Source: Bryobacterales bacterium (GTDB lineage Bacteria; Acidobacteriota; Terriglobia; Bryobacterales; Bryobacteraceae). Taken from it: 39,850 bases of DNA. The notes under the pieces are model-generated. The model was not told the DNA's origin and made no database searches. It saw only the letters and a list, made by a program, of their open reading frames with translations. Below are positions 16,046-24,504 of this stretch, piece by piece; the stretch's first letter is position 1, and every line of letters starts with the position of its first letter. The translations under genes were made by a program, and so were the position numbers. The stretch is taken from positions 1 through 39,850 of the forward strand of contig CANIIC010000017.1 in the NCBI GenBank assembly GCA_947467395.1. Reading direction: 5' to 3'.

Positions 16046-17494
16046 TTAGTCCCTACGCGTCGTGTACAGAATCGACGTCTTCGTATCTTTGCGGTATTTA
16101 AACGGGCGGAAGTGAACGTCGTACCCCTCACGATGCGCCACTTCCCTCAGTAAAGCACCATTCACCCAGTTGAGCAGGGATCCATCGAGCTTGCCGGGGC
16201 CGAAGAAGCCCGTGCGGTATTGGGCCATGTCGGTGACAAAGATGTCAAACACCTGCAGGTAGCCTTGCGGGTGCAGCAGCGGGAGGGTGCGGACAAAACT
16301 TTCGAGTGCGACGGAGCTCAGATGAAAGCGGAAGTCGGTAGGCGCTTCCTGCAGGATGTCTTCCATGCGGTCGGCATCCAGACCATCGGGGAACGGGAAC
16401 TCGGGGAGATCTTCGAGACGGACCAGGCGCTCTTCGAGGCGCATGGCGGACCACAGTTCCATCCAGAAGGGCACACCACGGCGGGGGCCACCGAACTGAT
16501 CGAAGCCTTCGTCAATCATGCGCAGTACACGATCGTGGAACTGCGCGATAGGGACGTCGTACTCTTCGCTCAGGCGCTGCGCCGCGGCCAAGGGCACGAA
16601 CGCCCGCACCTGTACAAAGTAGAGCTTGCCGTCACGCCGCACAACTTCTTCGTCCGGAAGATTGTCGTAGACGTTCGTCAAATGCACCTGCATCACTTTG
16701 TGACGCAACTGCGGCAACGCCTTGATCGGATTCGCCGCGTCCATCGCGATGAACTCGCACTGGGAGATGTGCCGAGCTACCGCCGGACGCGCCTTGTTCA
16801 GCGTGTCGTCGGAGTAGTCGCCCATGTAGAAGCGAGTCTGCGGATAGAAACCAGTGCCGCGGTCACGATCGGCGGCCTCGAACTGATCCAACCACTGCGC
16901 ACAGCGCGAGCCTGACCCCACGCCGATCTCCAGCAGGTTGATCTCCGGCGGCAGCTTGTCCTGTTGCTTCATCTGCTGCAGCAAGTCGAGGAACTCCTCC
17001 ACATCGTCGGCGATGGCCTTGGGGTTGTGCCCATCGGAACCACCGCCGGGCAGCGCCTGATCGTACCCCTGACCGGCCGCTTGTTCCCACGCGTTGAGAT
17101 GCCGCCAGTAGAACTTGTTGAACTCCCACACGATGCTGCGGCGCATCGATTTGTAGTCTTCCAGCGGGATGCGATCGGCGGCGGCCATCTCCGAGCCGGC
17201 CACGCGCAACGCTCGACACAAATCAGCTTGCAGATTCTCCGGCTTCACCTGCCGCGTATCGATATGGATGTCCATGATCGGAGGCGGCACATCGCAACGA
17301 TTGGTGAAGCCCTGCGTGGCTGTAACCACATCGCGGAAGTTCTGCTTGTATTGGATCCAATCCAGCTCAAACTGCAACCGCGCGAACTGGCCCTTTTCCA
17401 ACTGGCCTTCAGCGACCATGGCGTAGACAGCTTCGATCAGGGCCTGCGTCGAGGCAGTGGCCTTCTGATTCAGGTGGTTCAGTTTAAGAATCAT
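16046..17494 (-). CDS. SAM-dependent methyltransferase-like protein of unknown function
   Basis: 482 residues. Residues about 195-330 form a class I methyltransferase-like Rossmann region: LLEIGVGSGSRCAQWLDQF is motif I, RFYMGDYSDDTLNKARP the region after beta 2, CEFIAMDAANP motif II, and VMQVHLTNVYDNLPDEEV resembles the post-beta-4 segment of the MidA/NDUFAF7 group. The N-terminal 190 residues (with IQYKQNFRDVVTATQGFTN and IVWEFNKFYWRHLNAWE) and the C-terminal 150 (ILQEAPTDFRFHLSSVAL, LQVFDIFVTDMAQYRTGFFG) match nothing I recognise. It sits between the fhs terminator and the MetE-like gene, 3 bases from the latter. Function with the MetE-like partner is inference. Confidence 0.65.
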   Translation of the reverse strand: MILKLNHLNQKATASTQALIEAVYAMVAEGQLEKGQFARLQFELDWIQYKQNFRDVVTATQGFTNRCDVPPPIMDIHIDTRQVKPENLQADLCRALRVAGSEMAAADRIPLEDYKSMRRSIVWEFNKFYWRHLNAWEQAAGQGYDQALPGGGSDGHNPKAIADDVEEFLDLLQQMKQQDKLPPEINLLEIGVGSGSRCAQWLDQFEAADRDRGTGFYPQTRFYMGDYSDDTLNKARPAVARHISQCEFIAMDAANPIKALPQLRHKVMQVHLTNVYDNLPDEEVVRRDGKLYFVQVRAFVPLAAAQRLSEEYDVPIAQFHDRVLRMIDEGFDQFGGPRRGVPFWMELWSAMRLEERLVRLEDLPEFPFPDGLDADRMEDILQEAPTDFRFHLSSVALESFVRTLPLLHPQGYLQVFDIFVTDMAQYRTGFFGPGKLDGSLLNWVNGALLREVAHREGYDVHFRPFKYRKDTKTSILYTTRRD

Positions 17495-17517
17495 CGTGAT
17501 CGAACCGGGCGACGACG

Positions 17518-17553
17518 AAAATCAAAAGGGCTGCTCGGTGAGGAGCAGCCCTT
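17518..17553 (-). terminator. Intrinsic terminator after fhs
   Basis: An 11-bp perfect stem, AAGGGCTGCTC (17526-17536) with GAGCAGCCCTT (17543-17553), and a 6-base loop. On the minus strand it is followed by TTTTGATTTT. It lies 8 bases after the fhs stop and separates fhs from the downstream methyltransferase-like gene. Confidence 0.9.
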
Positions 17554-17561
17554 GGGTTTGT

Positions 17562-19460
17562 TTAGGAGAGACCGATGATTTTACCGGTCTCGACATCCAG
17601 GTCAATGTCGAAGTAGCCCGGCCGTGTTGACAGGCCCGGCATCGTGGACATTGTGCCCAGTAGCGGGAACAGGAAGCCCGCACCGACGCTGGCGCGAATC
17701 TCGCGCACCGGCACCGTGAAGCCTTCCGGGGCACCCTTGAGGGTCGCGTCATGGCTGAACGAATACTGCGTCTTGGCGATACAGATGGGCAGGTTCGCGA
17801 AGCCCTGCTTGGTGTAGCGTTCGATCTGCGCCTCCGCTTCCGGCGAGAATTCGACGGCCGCGCCGCGGTAGACTTTCTTCACAATGGCTTCGATCTTTTC
17901 CTTGATCGAAGCTTCCAGCGGATAGAGGAACTGGAAGTTAGCCGGCTTCTCACACGCGGCCACAACCGCGTTCGCCAGATTCACCGCACCCAGGCCGCCT
18001 TCGGCCCAGTGGTTGGTGGTGACAGCGTCCTCCGCGCCCGCTTCCTTGGCCTTCTTGCGGATGAGATCCAACTCGGCCGGGGTGTCGTCCTTAAAGCGAT
18101 TCACCGCGACCACCACCGGGATGCCGAACTGCTTGGCGTTCTCCACGTGGCGCATCAGGTTGGAACAACCCTTTTCCAGCAGTTCCAGATTCTCCGTGGT
18201 GTACTCGTGCGACAACGGCTTGCCGGCGACCACCTTCGGACCACCGCCGTGCATCTTGAGTGCGCGAACCGTGGCCACCAGCACCACGCAATCCGGCTTC
18301 AAGCCGCTGTAGCGGCACTTGATGTTGAAGAACTTCTCCATGCCCATGTCCGCGCCGAAACCGGCTTCGGTGAGCACGTAGCCTTCCGGACCAACCAGCT
18401 TCAGCGCGATCTGGTCAGCGACGATCGACGAGTTGCCGTGAGCGATGTTCGCAAACGGACCCGCGTGCACGAACGCCGGCGTACCTTCGATGGTCTGCAT
18501 CAGGTTCGGCATGATGGTGTCCTTCATCAGGACAGCCAAGGAGCCGGTGACGCCGATGTCATCGCAGGTGATAGGATCGCCCTTGCGCGAGGTGGCAACG
18601 ACCATGCGCGCGAAGCGGTCCTTCATGTCGCCCAAGCTGGTGGCCAGCGCTAGGATCGCCATCAATTCGCTGGCAACGGCCATGTCGAAACCAGTGCTGC
18701 GGCTAAGGCCCTTTTCTTCAGGACCTTGACCCACGGTGATCTGGCGCAACATGCGATCATTGGTGTCCAGAACGCGACGCCACGTGATCGTGTCGGGGTC
18801 AATGTCCAGATACGCCCAACGCGCCTTCTCTTCCGGCGTGAACGCATTCGGGTCGGTCTTGTCGATGCCCAGCTTCTTCACACGGCGCAACATCACCGTG
18901 GAGAACTTGCGGCTGCCGTCCTTGGCGGGCGGAACCAGGCGTTCCCACATCTGCTCCGGCGTGGCCTGGGCTTCTTGGAACACGCGCGAATCGAGCGCCG
19001 CGGCCAACAGGTTATTCGCTGCGATGATCGCGTGAATGTCGCCCGTCAGGTGGAGATTGAACTCTTCCATCGGGATGATCTGGCTGTAGCCGCCGCCGGC
19101 CGCGCCACCCTTGATGCCGAAGGTCGGACCTTGGCTAGGTTGACGAATATTCGTGAACACCTTCTTATTGAGGTGCGCACCGATGGCTTGGCTCAGACCG
19201 ACCGTCGTAGTCGTCTTGCCTTCACCCAACGGCGTGGGCGTGATCGCTGTGACCACGACATACTTGCCGTTCTTCACATCCTTTAAACGATCTCGAATGG
19301 ACAAATGGACCTTGGCCTTCGTCTTACCGTAGGCTTCCAGTTCGGCGTCCAGGATGCCAGCCTCGGCTGCGATCTGTGCGATCGGAATCGGGACTGCGGC
19401 CTGGGCGATTTCAATGTCGCTAGGGACGGGGGTGAGGAGGGTTGTGAGCTTTTTTGCCAT
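17562..19460 (-). CDS. fhs: Formate-tetrahydrofolate ligase
   Basis: 632 residues from ATG at 19460 (MAKKLTTLL); the frame is open upstream but without family similarity. It makes 10-formyl-THF from formate, THF and ATP, or runs in reverse to yield ATP. Landmarks: [20 protein letters not shown] (the P-loop signature), [103 protein letters not shown] and [13 protein letters not shown]. It is longer than the common 555-residue form because of additions near the N-terminus and the middle. A perfect TATAAT (19487-19482) lies 21 bases upstream and an intrinsic terminator follows, so it is probably monocistronic. Confidence 0.97.
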   Translation of the reverse strand: MAKKLTTLLTPVPSDIEIAQAAVPIPIAQIAAEAGILDAELEAYGKTKAKVHLSIRDRLKDVKNGKYVVVTAITPTPLGEGKTTTTVGLSQAIGAHLNKKVFTNIRQPSQGPTFGIKGGAAGGGYSQIIPMEEFNLHLTGDIHAIIAANNLLAAALDSRVFQEAQATPEQMWERLVPPAKDGSRKFSTVMLRRVKKLGIDKTDPNAFTPEEKARWAYLDIDPDTITWRRVLDTNDRMLRQITVGQGPEEKGLSRSTGFDMAVASELMAILALATSLGDMKDRFARMVVATSRKGDPITCDDIGVTGSLAVLMKDTIMPNLMQTIEGTPAFVHAGPFANIAHGNSSIVADQIALKLVGPEGYVLTEAGFGADMGMEKFFNIKCRYSGLKPDCVVLVATVRALKMHGGGPKVVAGKPLSHEYTTENLELLEKGCSNLMRHVENAKQFGIPVVVAVNRFKDDTPAELDLIRKKAKEAGAEDAVTTNHWAEGGLGAVNLANAVVAACEKPANFQFLYPLEASIKEKIEAIVKKVYRGAAVEFSPEAEAQIERYTKQGFANLPICIAKTQYSFSHDATLKGAPEGFTVPVREIRASVGAGFLFPLLGTMSTMPGLSTRPGYFDIDLDVETGKIIGLS

Positions 19461-19481
19461 GGTGCTTAAATACGATCCCCA

Positions 19482-19487
19482 ATTATA
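19482..19487 (-). promoter_or_regulatory. Consensus TATAAT -10 for fhs
   Basis: TATAAT on the minus strand, 21 bases before the fhs ATG, preceded directly by TG. TCGACG about 19 bases upstream is a weak -35. A short leader of about 15 bases is predicted. Confidence 0.6.
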
Positions 19488-19590
19488 CAGGCCAGACTGA
19501 CGGATGCGTCGAACGGCATACTCAGGAGCTGCCATTTGAACACCCGGTTCCGTTCGTGTAGGATATGCATCCCCCCCGAGTGGAACATCC

Positions 19591-19638
19591 GCGCTTAACG
19601 GACAGACCGATGCGCTTAACGGACAGACCGATGCGCTT
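19591..19638 (+). repeat. 21-bp tandem direct repeat, two full copies plus 6 bases
   Basis: The unit GCGCTTAACGGACAGACCGAT occurs at 19591-19611 and 19612-19632 with no mismatch, followed by GCGCTT. It lies in the fhs/PAP2 divergent spacer. A 21-bp period places both copies on the same DNA face. It could be a regulator site or a simple slippage duplication. Confidence 0.8.
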
Positions 19639-19653
19639 GGACGTCGAGTCACC

Positions 19654-19659
19654 TACAAT
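19654..19659 (+). promoter_or_regulatory. TACAAT -10-like box before the PAP2 gene
   Basis: TACAAT followed by GGGCCCACCTC, 14 bases before the ATG at 19674. A very similar block (TACAATGGG...CCCACCTC) lies at 34138-34158 before the rhomboid gene. Confidence 0.45.
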
Positions 19660-19673
19660 GGGCCCACCTCAAA

Positions 19674-20543
19674 ATGACGCCGGCCTCAACGGGGAAAGCT
19701 TGGCTCGGAACGAAATTACGCACATCCGAATGGATGGCGGCGAGTTTCTTCGTCTACACGGCCGCGCTATCTGCGCTGTATCCACTCGGCTTCAGCGCGA
19801 GGCTTGCCAGTCTAGCAGCACCTTTCTTTGTGGTCATGCTGGTCGCCACCGCCGCGCGATTTCACGACGCAACGACAGATCGCGCCCGCGACTGGATCAT
19901 TCCCGCATCCGTACTGGCGGCCTACTGGCAGATGGGCTGGTTCGCGCAAAGTCACGACACCGGTTGGCAGAGCACGTGGCTTTCCTGGGACCGGCTGTTG
20001 CTGGATCAATGGGGCCTGCGGACCTTGCTGGAACAAAGGCTTCCCTTCCTGCCTTGGATTTTGGAGCTCAGCTACTTGTGTCTGTATCTGATCCCACCAG
20101 CGTGCCTGGTCACTCTCTATCAGCGTCGCGCATGGAACTGCATCGACCGCTACCTGCTCACCTTTGTAGCCGGAACATTGATCACGTACGGACTGTTGCC
20201 TGTGATCCCCGTGGAATCCCCGCGCCTCGCCTATGCGGGCCAGGACCTGCCCGCCATTCACTCGGTTTGGCGCGACATCAACGTTTGGATTCTCGACCAC
20301 CTCGATATTTCCACCAGTGTGTTTCCCAGCGGCCACGTGGCCGTCGCATTCTCTTCTGCATTCGGCATCAAACGAGCACTGCCGGGTGATCCCAAACTCT
20401 TCGCCTTCTTCCTGGGTCTGGCGTGCTCCGTCTATCTGGCAACCATATACGGCCGTTATCACTACGCGATCGATGGGTTGGCCAGCATCTTGATCAGTCT
20501 CGTGACGTGGGGGCTTTGTGATCTTATTCAACATTCGGCATAG
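19674..20543 (+). CDS. PAP2-superfamily membrane phosphatase
   Basis: 289 residues, about six membrane helices. PAP2 enzymes remove phosphate from lipids such as phosphatidate or undecaprenyl-diphosphate. The C2 motif is STSVFPSGHVAVAF with the catalytic-site His, and C3 is YGRYHYAIDGLASI with the nucleophilic His and its Asp partner. The canonical C1 motif (KxxxxxxRP) is not clear; PVIPVESPRLAY sits where the PAP2_3 subgroup has its equivalent. The substrate is unknown. Another frame is open over the same region but lacks family motifs. The downstream LssY_C-like gene begins 26 bases before this stop, so the two are coupled. Confidence 0.85.
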   Translation: MTPASTGKAWLGTKLRTSEWMAASFFVYTAALSALYPLGFSARLASLAAPFFVVMLVATAARFHDATTDRARDWIIPASVLAAYWQMGWFAQSHDTGWQSTWLSWDRLLLDQWGLRTLLEQRLPFLPWILELSYLCLYLIPPACLVTLYQRRAWNCIDRYLLTFVAGTLITYGLLPVIPVESPRLAYAGQDLPAIHSVWRDINVWILDHLDISTSVFPSGHVAVAFSSAFGIKRALPGDPKLFAFFLGLACSVYLATIYGRYHYAIDGLASILISLVTWGLCDLIQHSA

Positions 20544-22020
20544 CGCGACCACCTTCTGCGCCGCATTTCTTGCACTGACGTCCGGGCTTCCGCTGCACGC
20601 GGCGGATTCGGCCACCTTCACATTGGAGGTCCGCACGCTCACCCCACTCAGCAGCCGCCACAATCCCGATCTGCAAATCGAAGCGGAGCTGATCCGGCCT
20701 CTCACGCAGGATCGAGAAATTCTTATGCCGGCGCACAGCCGCCTGTTCGGCCACATCCGCCAAGTGCGCAGCGTGGGAATCGGACTGCGGCGGGAGCGCG
20801 CCTCTGTCGAGATCGAATTCACGTCCTGGGAAACTCCCGCAGGAACACACGAGCCCCTCGACGCGACGCCGCTGCTGATCGACAACGCCCGCGAGCAAGT
20901 GGATTCGCATGGCCGCATTCAAGGCATCCTCGCCGCGAGCAATCCACTTGGCATCGCTCGAGGCCTATGGTTTCGCCCCGGCCTTCGGCTGCTGCGGACG
21001 CCTGCGGGATTAGGAGGCGCTTCCTGGGCGCACCTCGCGTTAGGTCCGGCGGGCGCCTCGGGAATGCTGGGCGCGCGACTGTTGCTGACACGCTTGCCCG
21101 ATCCTGAAATCGATCTTCCTGCCGGAACCGAAATGACCCTGCAAGTACATTGTGCAGCCGTCAAGCACAGCTGGGGGACCCTGCCAGCGCCTATCCAGCC
21201 CAGCGACTCACTGACCGATTTCCTGGCGGAACGACCGACCGCCATTTTGAAGGCCGACGGGAATCCCGTCGCTGATGTCATCAACGTTGCCTTAATGGGT
21301 TCTCTCAACCAAGTGCAGACTGCATTCCTGGCCGCAGGTTGGTCGAGGACCGACGAACTGAACGGAAAGTCCTTCAAACAGACTTACCGGGCCTTCACGC
21401 AACGTCAAGGCTATTCCGAAGCGCCGGTCTCGAAACTGTACTACCAGGATCGCCTGCCGGATCTGGTCTTCCAAAAATCACTCAACTCCATCGCGAAGCG
21501 CCATCATGTGCGCCTCTGGAAGGTGGGTGGCCCCGCCGGTGAGGAAATATGGCTGGGCGCAGCTACGCACGATGTCACGGTGGGGTTCAACAGCAAGAAC
21601 TTCGGTTTACTCCACAAGATCGACGAAAACGTGGATCACGAACGAAGCAAGTTGAGCGGAGATCTGGAGTTTGCGGGAGCCACCCAAACCACCGTGCTGT
21701 TACCGCGCGAATTCGCACTCGACGCAGGAACGCAAACGGACCGGGCGCTAGCACTGATGATCCTGCAGGCGCCCACGCCCACCACGCAATTGGCGCAAAC
21801 CTTCCTGCCGAAGGCTCCGCGCATGCAACGTTTCCTGCGACGAATCATTCTCGAAGGCCGCCAGTATCTATTCCGCGACAACCCGTACTACCTGGCGTTC
21901 GCCACGGCGCGCAAACTGGTGCGAAAATCGGAAGGCGCGTTCACTATGGCTTGGCAAGAGATCGAAGCATTGCCCCAGGTGATCGCGCCCAGCATCCTCC
22001 CCGGCGATATCAGCGAGTAG
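20518..22020 (+). CDS. Secreted LssY_C-domain protein (first of two)
   Basis: 500 residues from GTG at 20518, inside the end of the PAP2 gene. The signal peptide ends LPLHA before ADS (about residue 28). Residues about 235-400 resemble the C-terminal domain of Legionella LssY: NVALMGSLNQVQTAFLAAGW, SKLYYQDRLPDLVFQK, RHHVRLWKVG, GAATHDVTVGF and HKIDENVDHER. The N-terminal part (35-230) is a beta-rich region with no family I recognise. In many bacteria LssY_C and PAP2 or DedA domains are fused or adjacent; here they are neighbouring genes with overlapping ends, which suggests a joint envelope role. Molecular function is not known. Confidence 0.8.
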   Translation: MILFNIRHSATTFCAAFLALTSGLPLHAADSATFTLEVRTLTPLSSRHNPDLQIEAELIRPLTQDREILMPAHSRLFGHIRQVRSVGIGLRRERASVEIEFTSWETPAGTHEPLDATPLLIDNAREQVDSHGRIQGILAASNPLGIARGLWFRPGLRLLRTPAGLGGASWAHLALGPAGASGMLGARLLLTRLPDPEIDLPAGTEMTLQVHCAAVKHSWGTLPAPIQPSDSLTDFLAERPTAILKADGNPVADVINVALMGSLNQVQTAFLAAGWSRTDELNGKSFKQTYRAFTQRQGYSEAPVSKLYYQDRLPDLVFQKSLNSIAKRHHVRLWKVGGPAGEEIWLGAATHDVTVGFNSKNFGLLHKIDENVDHERSKLSGDLEFAGATQTTVLLPREFALDAGTQTDRALALMILQAPTPTTQLAQTFLPKAPRMQRFLRRIILEGRQYLFRDNPYYLAFATARKLVRKSEGAFTMAWQEIEALPQVIAPSILPGDISE

Positions 22021-22054
22021 ACCAACCAAATTGTTCCGATCCACGCCACCCGCT

Positions 22055-22060
22055 TACGAT
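22055..22060 (+). promoter_or_regulatory. TACGAT -10-like box 6 bases before the channel gene
   Basis: TACGAT ends 6 bases before the ATG at 22067. A possible -35, TTGTTC, lies at 22031-22036 with an 18-base spacer. This supports ATG 22067 over the TTG at 22031 and predicts a leaderless message. Confidence 0.45.
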
Positions 22061-22066
22061 AGACGA

Positions 22067-23077
22067 ATGGGGAGAATTCGGCGTCGGCTGATCCTGGTAG
22101 CGGCCGCGCTCAGCGTTACGTTTATCGTCGGCACCTTGGGATTTGTGCTCATCGAGGACTACCCGCCGTTTGATGCGTTTTATATGACGCTGATCACGGT
22201 GCTGACCGTCGGGTACGCGGAAATCCACCCGCTGGGCTTCGCAGGACGCGTCTTCAACAGCATCCTGCTTCTATTCGGCGTCACCGTAATCCTGCTGGCC
22301 ACCGGCTTCCTGGTGCAAACCTTGATCGAGCTGGAACTGAATCAATTCTTCGGAAAGCGGCGCAACAAAAACATGATCGACAAATTACATGACCACTTCA
22401 TCGTGTGCGGGTACGGCCGCGTGGGCCGTGGCGCGACTGCGGAGTTGATCGCGGCGAAGGCTCAGTTCGTAGTGGTCGACAACAACGAGGAACGAGTGGA
22501 ACGCGCCATGCAGGCCGGACTGCTGGCAGTGGTCGCCGATGCCAGCCGCGATGAAACTCTTCGAGACGTCGGAATCACTCGAGCCAAGGGCCTGATCGCC
22601 ACGCTCGGGACCGATGCAGACAATTTATTCCTCACGATGACGGCCAAGACGCTCAACCCGATGCTGCAGCTCTCCGCTCGCGTCGGCGAAGAATCGGCCG
22701 AGACAAAGATGCGCCGCGCCGGCGCCAACTTCGTGTTCGCGCCCTACGTATCCACTGGACACCGCATGGCACAGGCGTTGCTGAAGCCGCACGTGTTGCA
22801 GTTTCTCGACTACACCACACAGGAACGCGACCCGCACGAAGCCGGCATCGAGCAGATCCGTATCGAACCCGGCAGCCACTTCACACACAAGACGATTGGC
22901 GATGTGAGCACGCAAAAAAGTGATCAGGTTGTTTTGTTGGCGGTGCGTCGATCCTCCGGCAAGATGGTCTATAACCCTCCCGCTACCCTGGAATTGGCCG
23001 GTGGCGACTACCTCATTGTGATGGGCGAACCCAGCGGCCTCGAAAGGCTGGAAAAAATGTTGGGTGAGAGTGCATGA
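22067..23077 (+). CDS. Two-helix potassium channel with TrkA-N/RCK domain
   Basis: 336 residues from ATG 22067 (a TTG at 22031 would add 12 residues). Two membrane helices (about 7-27 and 63-87) flank a pore loop, TLITVLTVGYAEIHPLG. The selectivity filter reads TVGYA where channels have TVGYG (or GFG); the codon is GCG in clear sequence. The RCK domain follows: DHFIVCGYGRVGRGATAELI binds the nucleotide, with VVVDNNEERVE and ADASRDETLRDVGI, then a TrkA-C-like domain (about 250-336) ending GGDYLIVMGEPSGLERLEKML. It is MthK/Kch-like in layout. The stop overlaps the next ATG as ATGA. Confidence 0.88.
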   Translation: MGRIRRRLILVAAALSVTFIVGTLGFVLIEDYPPFDAFYMTLITVLTVGYAEIHPLGFAGRVFNSILLLFGVTVILLATGFLVQTLIELELNQFFGKRRNKNMIDKLHDHFIVCGYGRVGRGATAELIAAKAQFVVVDNNEERVERAMQAGLLAVVADASRDETLRDVGITRAKGLIATLGTDADNLFLTMTAKTLNPMLQLSARVGEESAETKMRRAGANFVFAPYVSTGHRMAQALLKPHVLQFLDYTTQERDPHEAGIEQIRIEPGSHFTHKTIGDVSTQKSDQVVLLAVRRSSGKMVYNPPATLELAGGDYLIVMGEPSGLERLEKMLGESA

Positions 23078-24504
23078 GGATCCTGACCGCGGAGCAGACC
23101 CGCGAAGTTGACCGCAGAACCATCGAAGATGGTGTCGCCGGAATTGCTCTGATGGAAAACGCGGCGCATCGCGTGGCCGAAGAATTGGTTCGTGAATTCG
23201 CACCCCTGGATACGCAGAACATCGTCATCCTGTGCGGCAAAGGCAACAACGGTGGCGACGGCTTGGCGCTGGCGCGCATCCTGCGTGAATACAACGTGCA
23301 CCAATTGCGCGTAGTGCTCGCGGCAGACCCTGGTGAATACACGGGCGACGCGAAAACCAACCTTGATCGGCTGAAGGAAGCCAAGATCTACCCGCAGCGA
23401 AGCATCCAGGAAAAACTACGGGAACGCCTGGCAGTAACGTTGGTGATTGACGCGCTGCTCGGCACGGGTGTGAAGGGTGCGCCGACCGGTCGCGTCGCGG
23501 AGTTGATTCGTGCCACCCGCGAGTTCCCGCTCGCCAAGATTGTAGCGGTGGATCTACCCTCCGGCCTGGGCGGCGATGGCGATGTCGTGAAGGCCGACAT
23601 CACCGTGACCTTTACGACACCGAAGGTCGAGCACTATCTCGCACCGGGCGCGGCAGAACACGTCGGGCGCCTTGTCGTCTCCGGTATCGGTTGTCCGCCT
23701 TGGCTGATTCCCGGCGGCTTGGAAGTCGGCGAAAAAGATGAGTTCACACCGCTCTTCGCCCCGCGCAAACGCGAGGGGCACAAAGGCGACTACGGACATA
23801 TTCTGGTCGTAGGCGGATCCCCCGGCAAATCCGGGGCGGCCACCATGACAGGACTCGCGGCGCTGCGCATGGGCGCGGGACTGGTCACCGTCACCTCGCG
23901 TGAAGCCACGGCCTACGCGCCGGAATTGATGACTGATTCGCTTGAAGATTTCTCACTGGAGCGCAAGACCGTGCTCGCCGTCGGCCCCGGCCTCGGAGTG
24001 AATCGCGAACTGATTGCAGGCTTAATGGAAAAGTCCACCGTCCCGATGGTGATCGATGCCGACGGAGTGAATTCCATCGCCGGCACCAACTTTCGCGGCC
24101 GCGGCCTCGCAACCATCCTCACGCCGCACCCGGGCGAAATGGCGCGGTTGCTGGGACGGCCCATTGGCGATGCACTGACCGATGCTCGCGAATTCGCGAC
24201 CTCGCGCAACGTATGCTTGGTCCTCAAGGGCCATCGCACGCTGATTGCGGCCCCCGACGGCAACATCTGGATCAACACCAGCGGTACGCCCGGCATGGCC
24301 ACTGGCGGCACTGGAGACATCCTCACCGGGATGATCGCGGGCTTGCTGGCCCAGCACCCCGCTCAGCCTCTTCTCGCGGTACGAGCTGCCGTGTGGCTGC
24401 ACGGCCGAGCTGGGGAACTGGGCGTCGAGGAACTCACCGAGCAGTGCCTCATCGCGACCGACTTACTCAAGTACCTGCCCCGGGCGATCCGTGAACTCTT
24501 ATAA
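23074..24504 (+). CDS. nnr: Bifunctional NAD(P)H-hydrate epimerase/dehydratase
   Basis: 476 residues, full length for the fused enzyme that repairs hydrated NADH and NADPH. The N-terminal NnrE (YjeF-N) epimerase domain, residues 1-210, has TAEQTREVDRRTIEDGVAG, VILCGKGNNGGDGLALAR and DALLGTGVKG; VDLPSGLGGDGDVV holds its active-site strand. The C-terminal NnrD (carbohydrate-kinase-like) dehydratase, residues 225-476, shows HKGDYGHILVVGGSPGKSGA, ILTPHPGEMARLLG, VLKGHRT and the signature GMATGGTGDILTGMIAGLLA. Its ATG overlaps the channel stop, and the tsaE GTG lies 14 bases inside its 3' end; nnr-tsaE adjacency is frequent in bacteria. Confidence 0.96.
   Translation: MRILTAEQTREVDRRTIEDGVAGIALMENAAHRVAEELVREFAPLDTQNIVILCGKGNNGGDGLALARILREYNVHQLRVVLAADPGEYTGDAKTNLDRLKEAKIYPQRSIQEKLRERLAVTLVIDALLGTGVKGAPTGRVAELIRATREFPLAKIVAVDLPSGLGGDGDVVKADITVTFTTPKVEHYLAPGAAEHVGRLVVSGIGCPPWLIPGGLEVGEKDEFTPLFAPRKREGHKGDYGHILVVGGSPGKSGAATMTGLAALRMGAGLVTVTSREATAYAPELMTDSLEDFSLERKTVLAVGPGLGVNRELIAGLMEKSTVPMVIDADGVNSIAGTNFRGRGLATILTPHPGEMARLLGRPIGDALTDAREFATSRNVCLVLKGHRTLIAAPDGNIWINTSGTPGMATGGTGDILTGMIAGLLAQHPAQPLLAVRAAVWLHGRAGELGVEELTEQCLIATDLLKYLPRAIRELL

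Noticed and set aside
14036-19460. Wood-Ljungdahl (acetogenesis) cluster
   Set aside because: Only fhs and a MetF-like protein are present; no CO dehydrogenase/acetyl-CoA synthase, corrinoid protein, acsE or folD is found here.
19591-19638. CRISPR-like repeats
   Set aside because: Only two contiguous 21-bp copies without spacers and no cas genes.
19565-20389. 274-codon plus-strand frame overlapping the PAP2 gene
   Set aside because: No motifs, and it reads through the tandem repeat; the alternative frame carries the PAP2 motifs SGH and YGRYHYAID.
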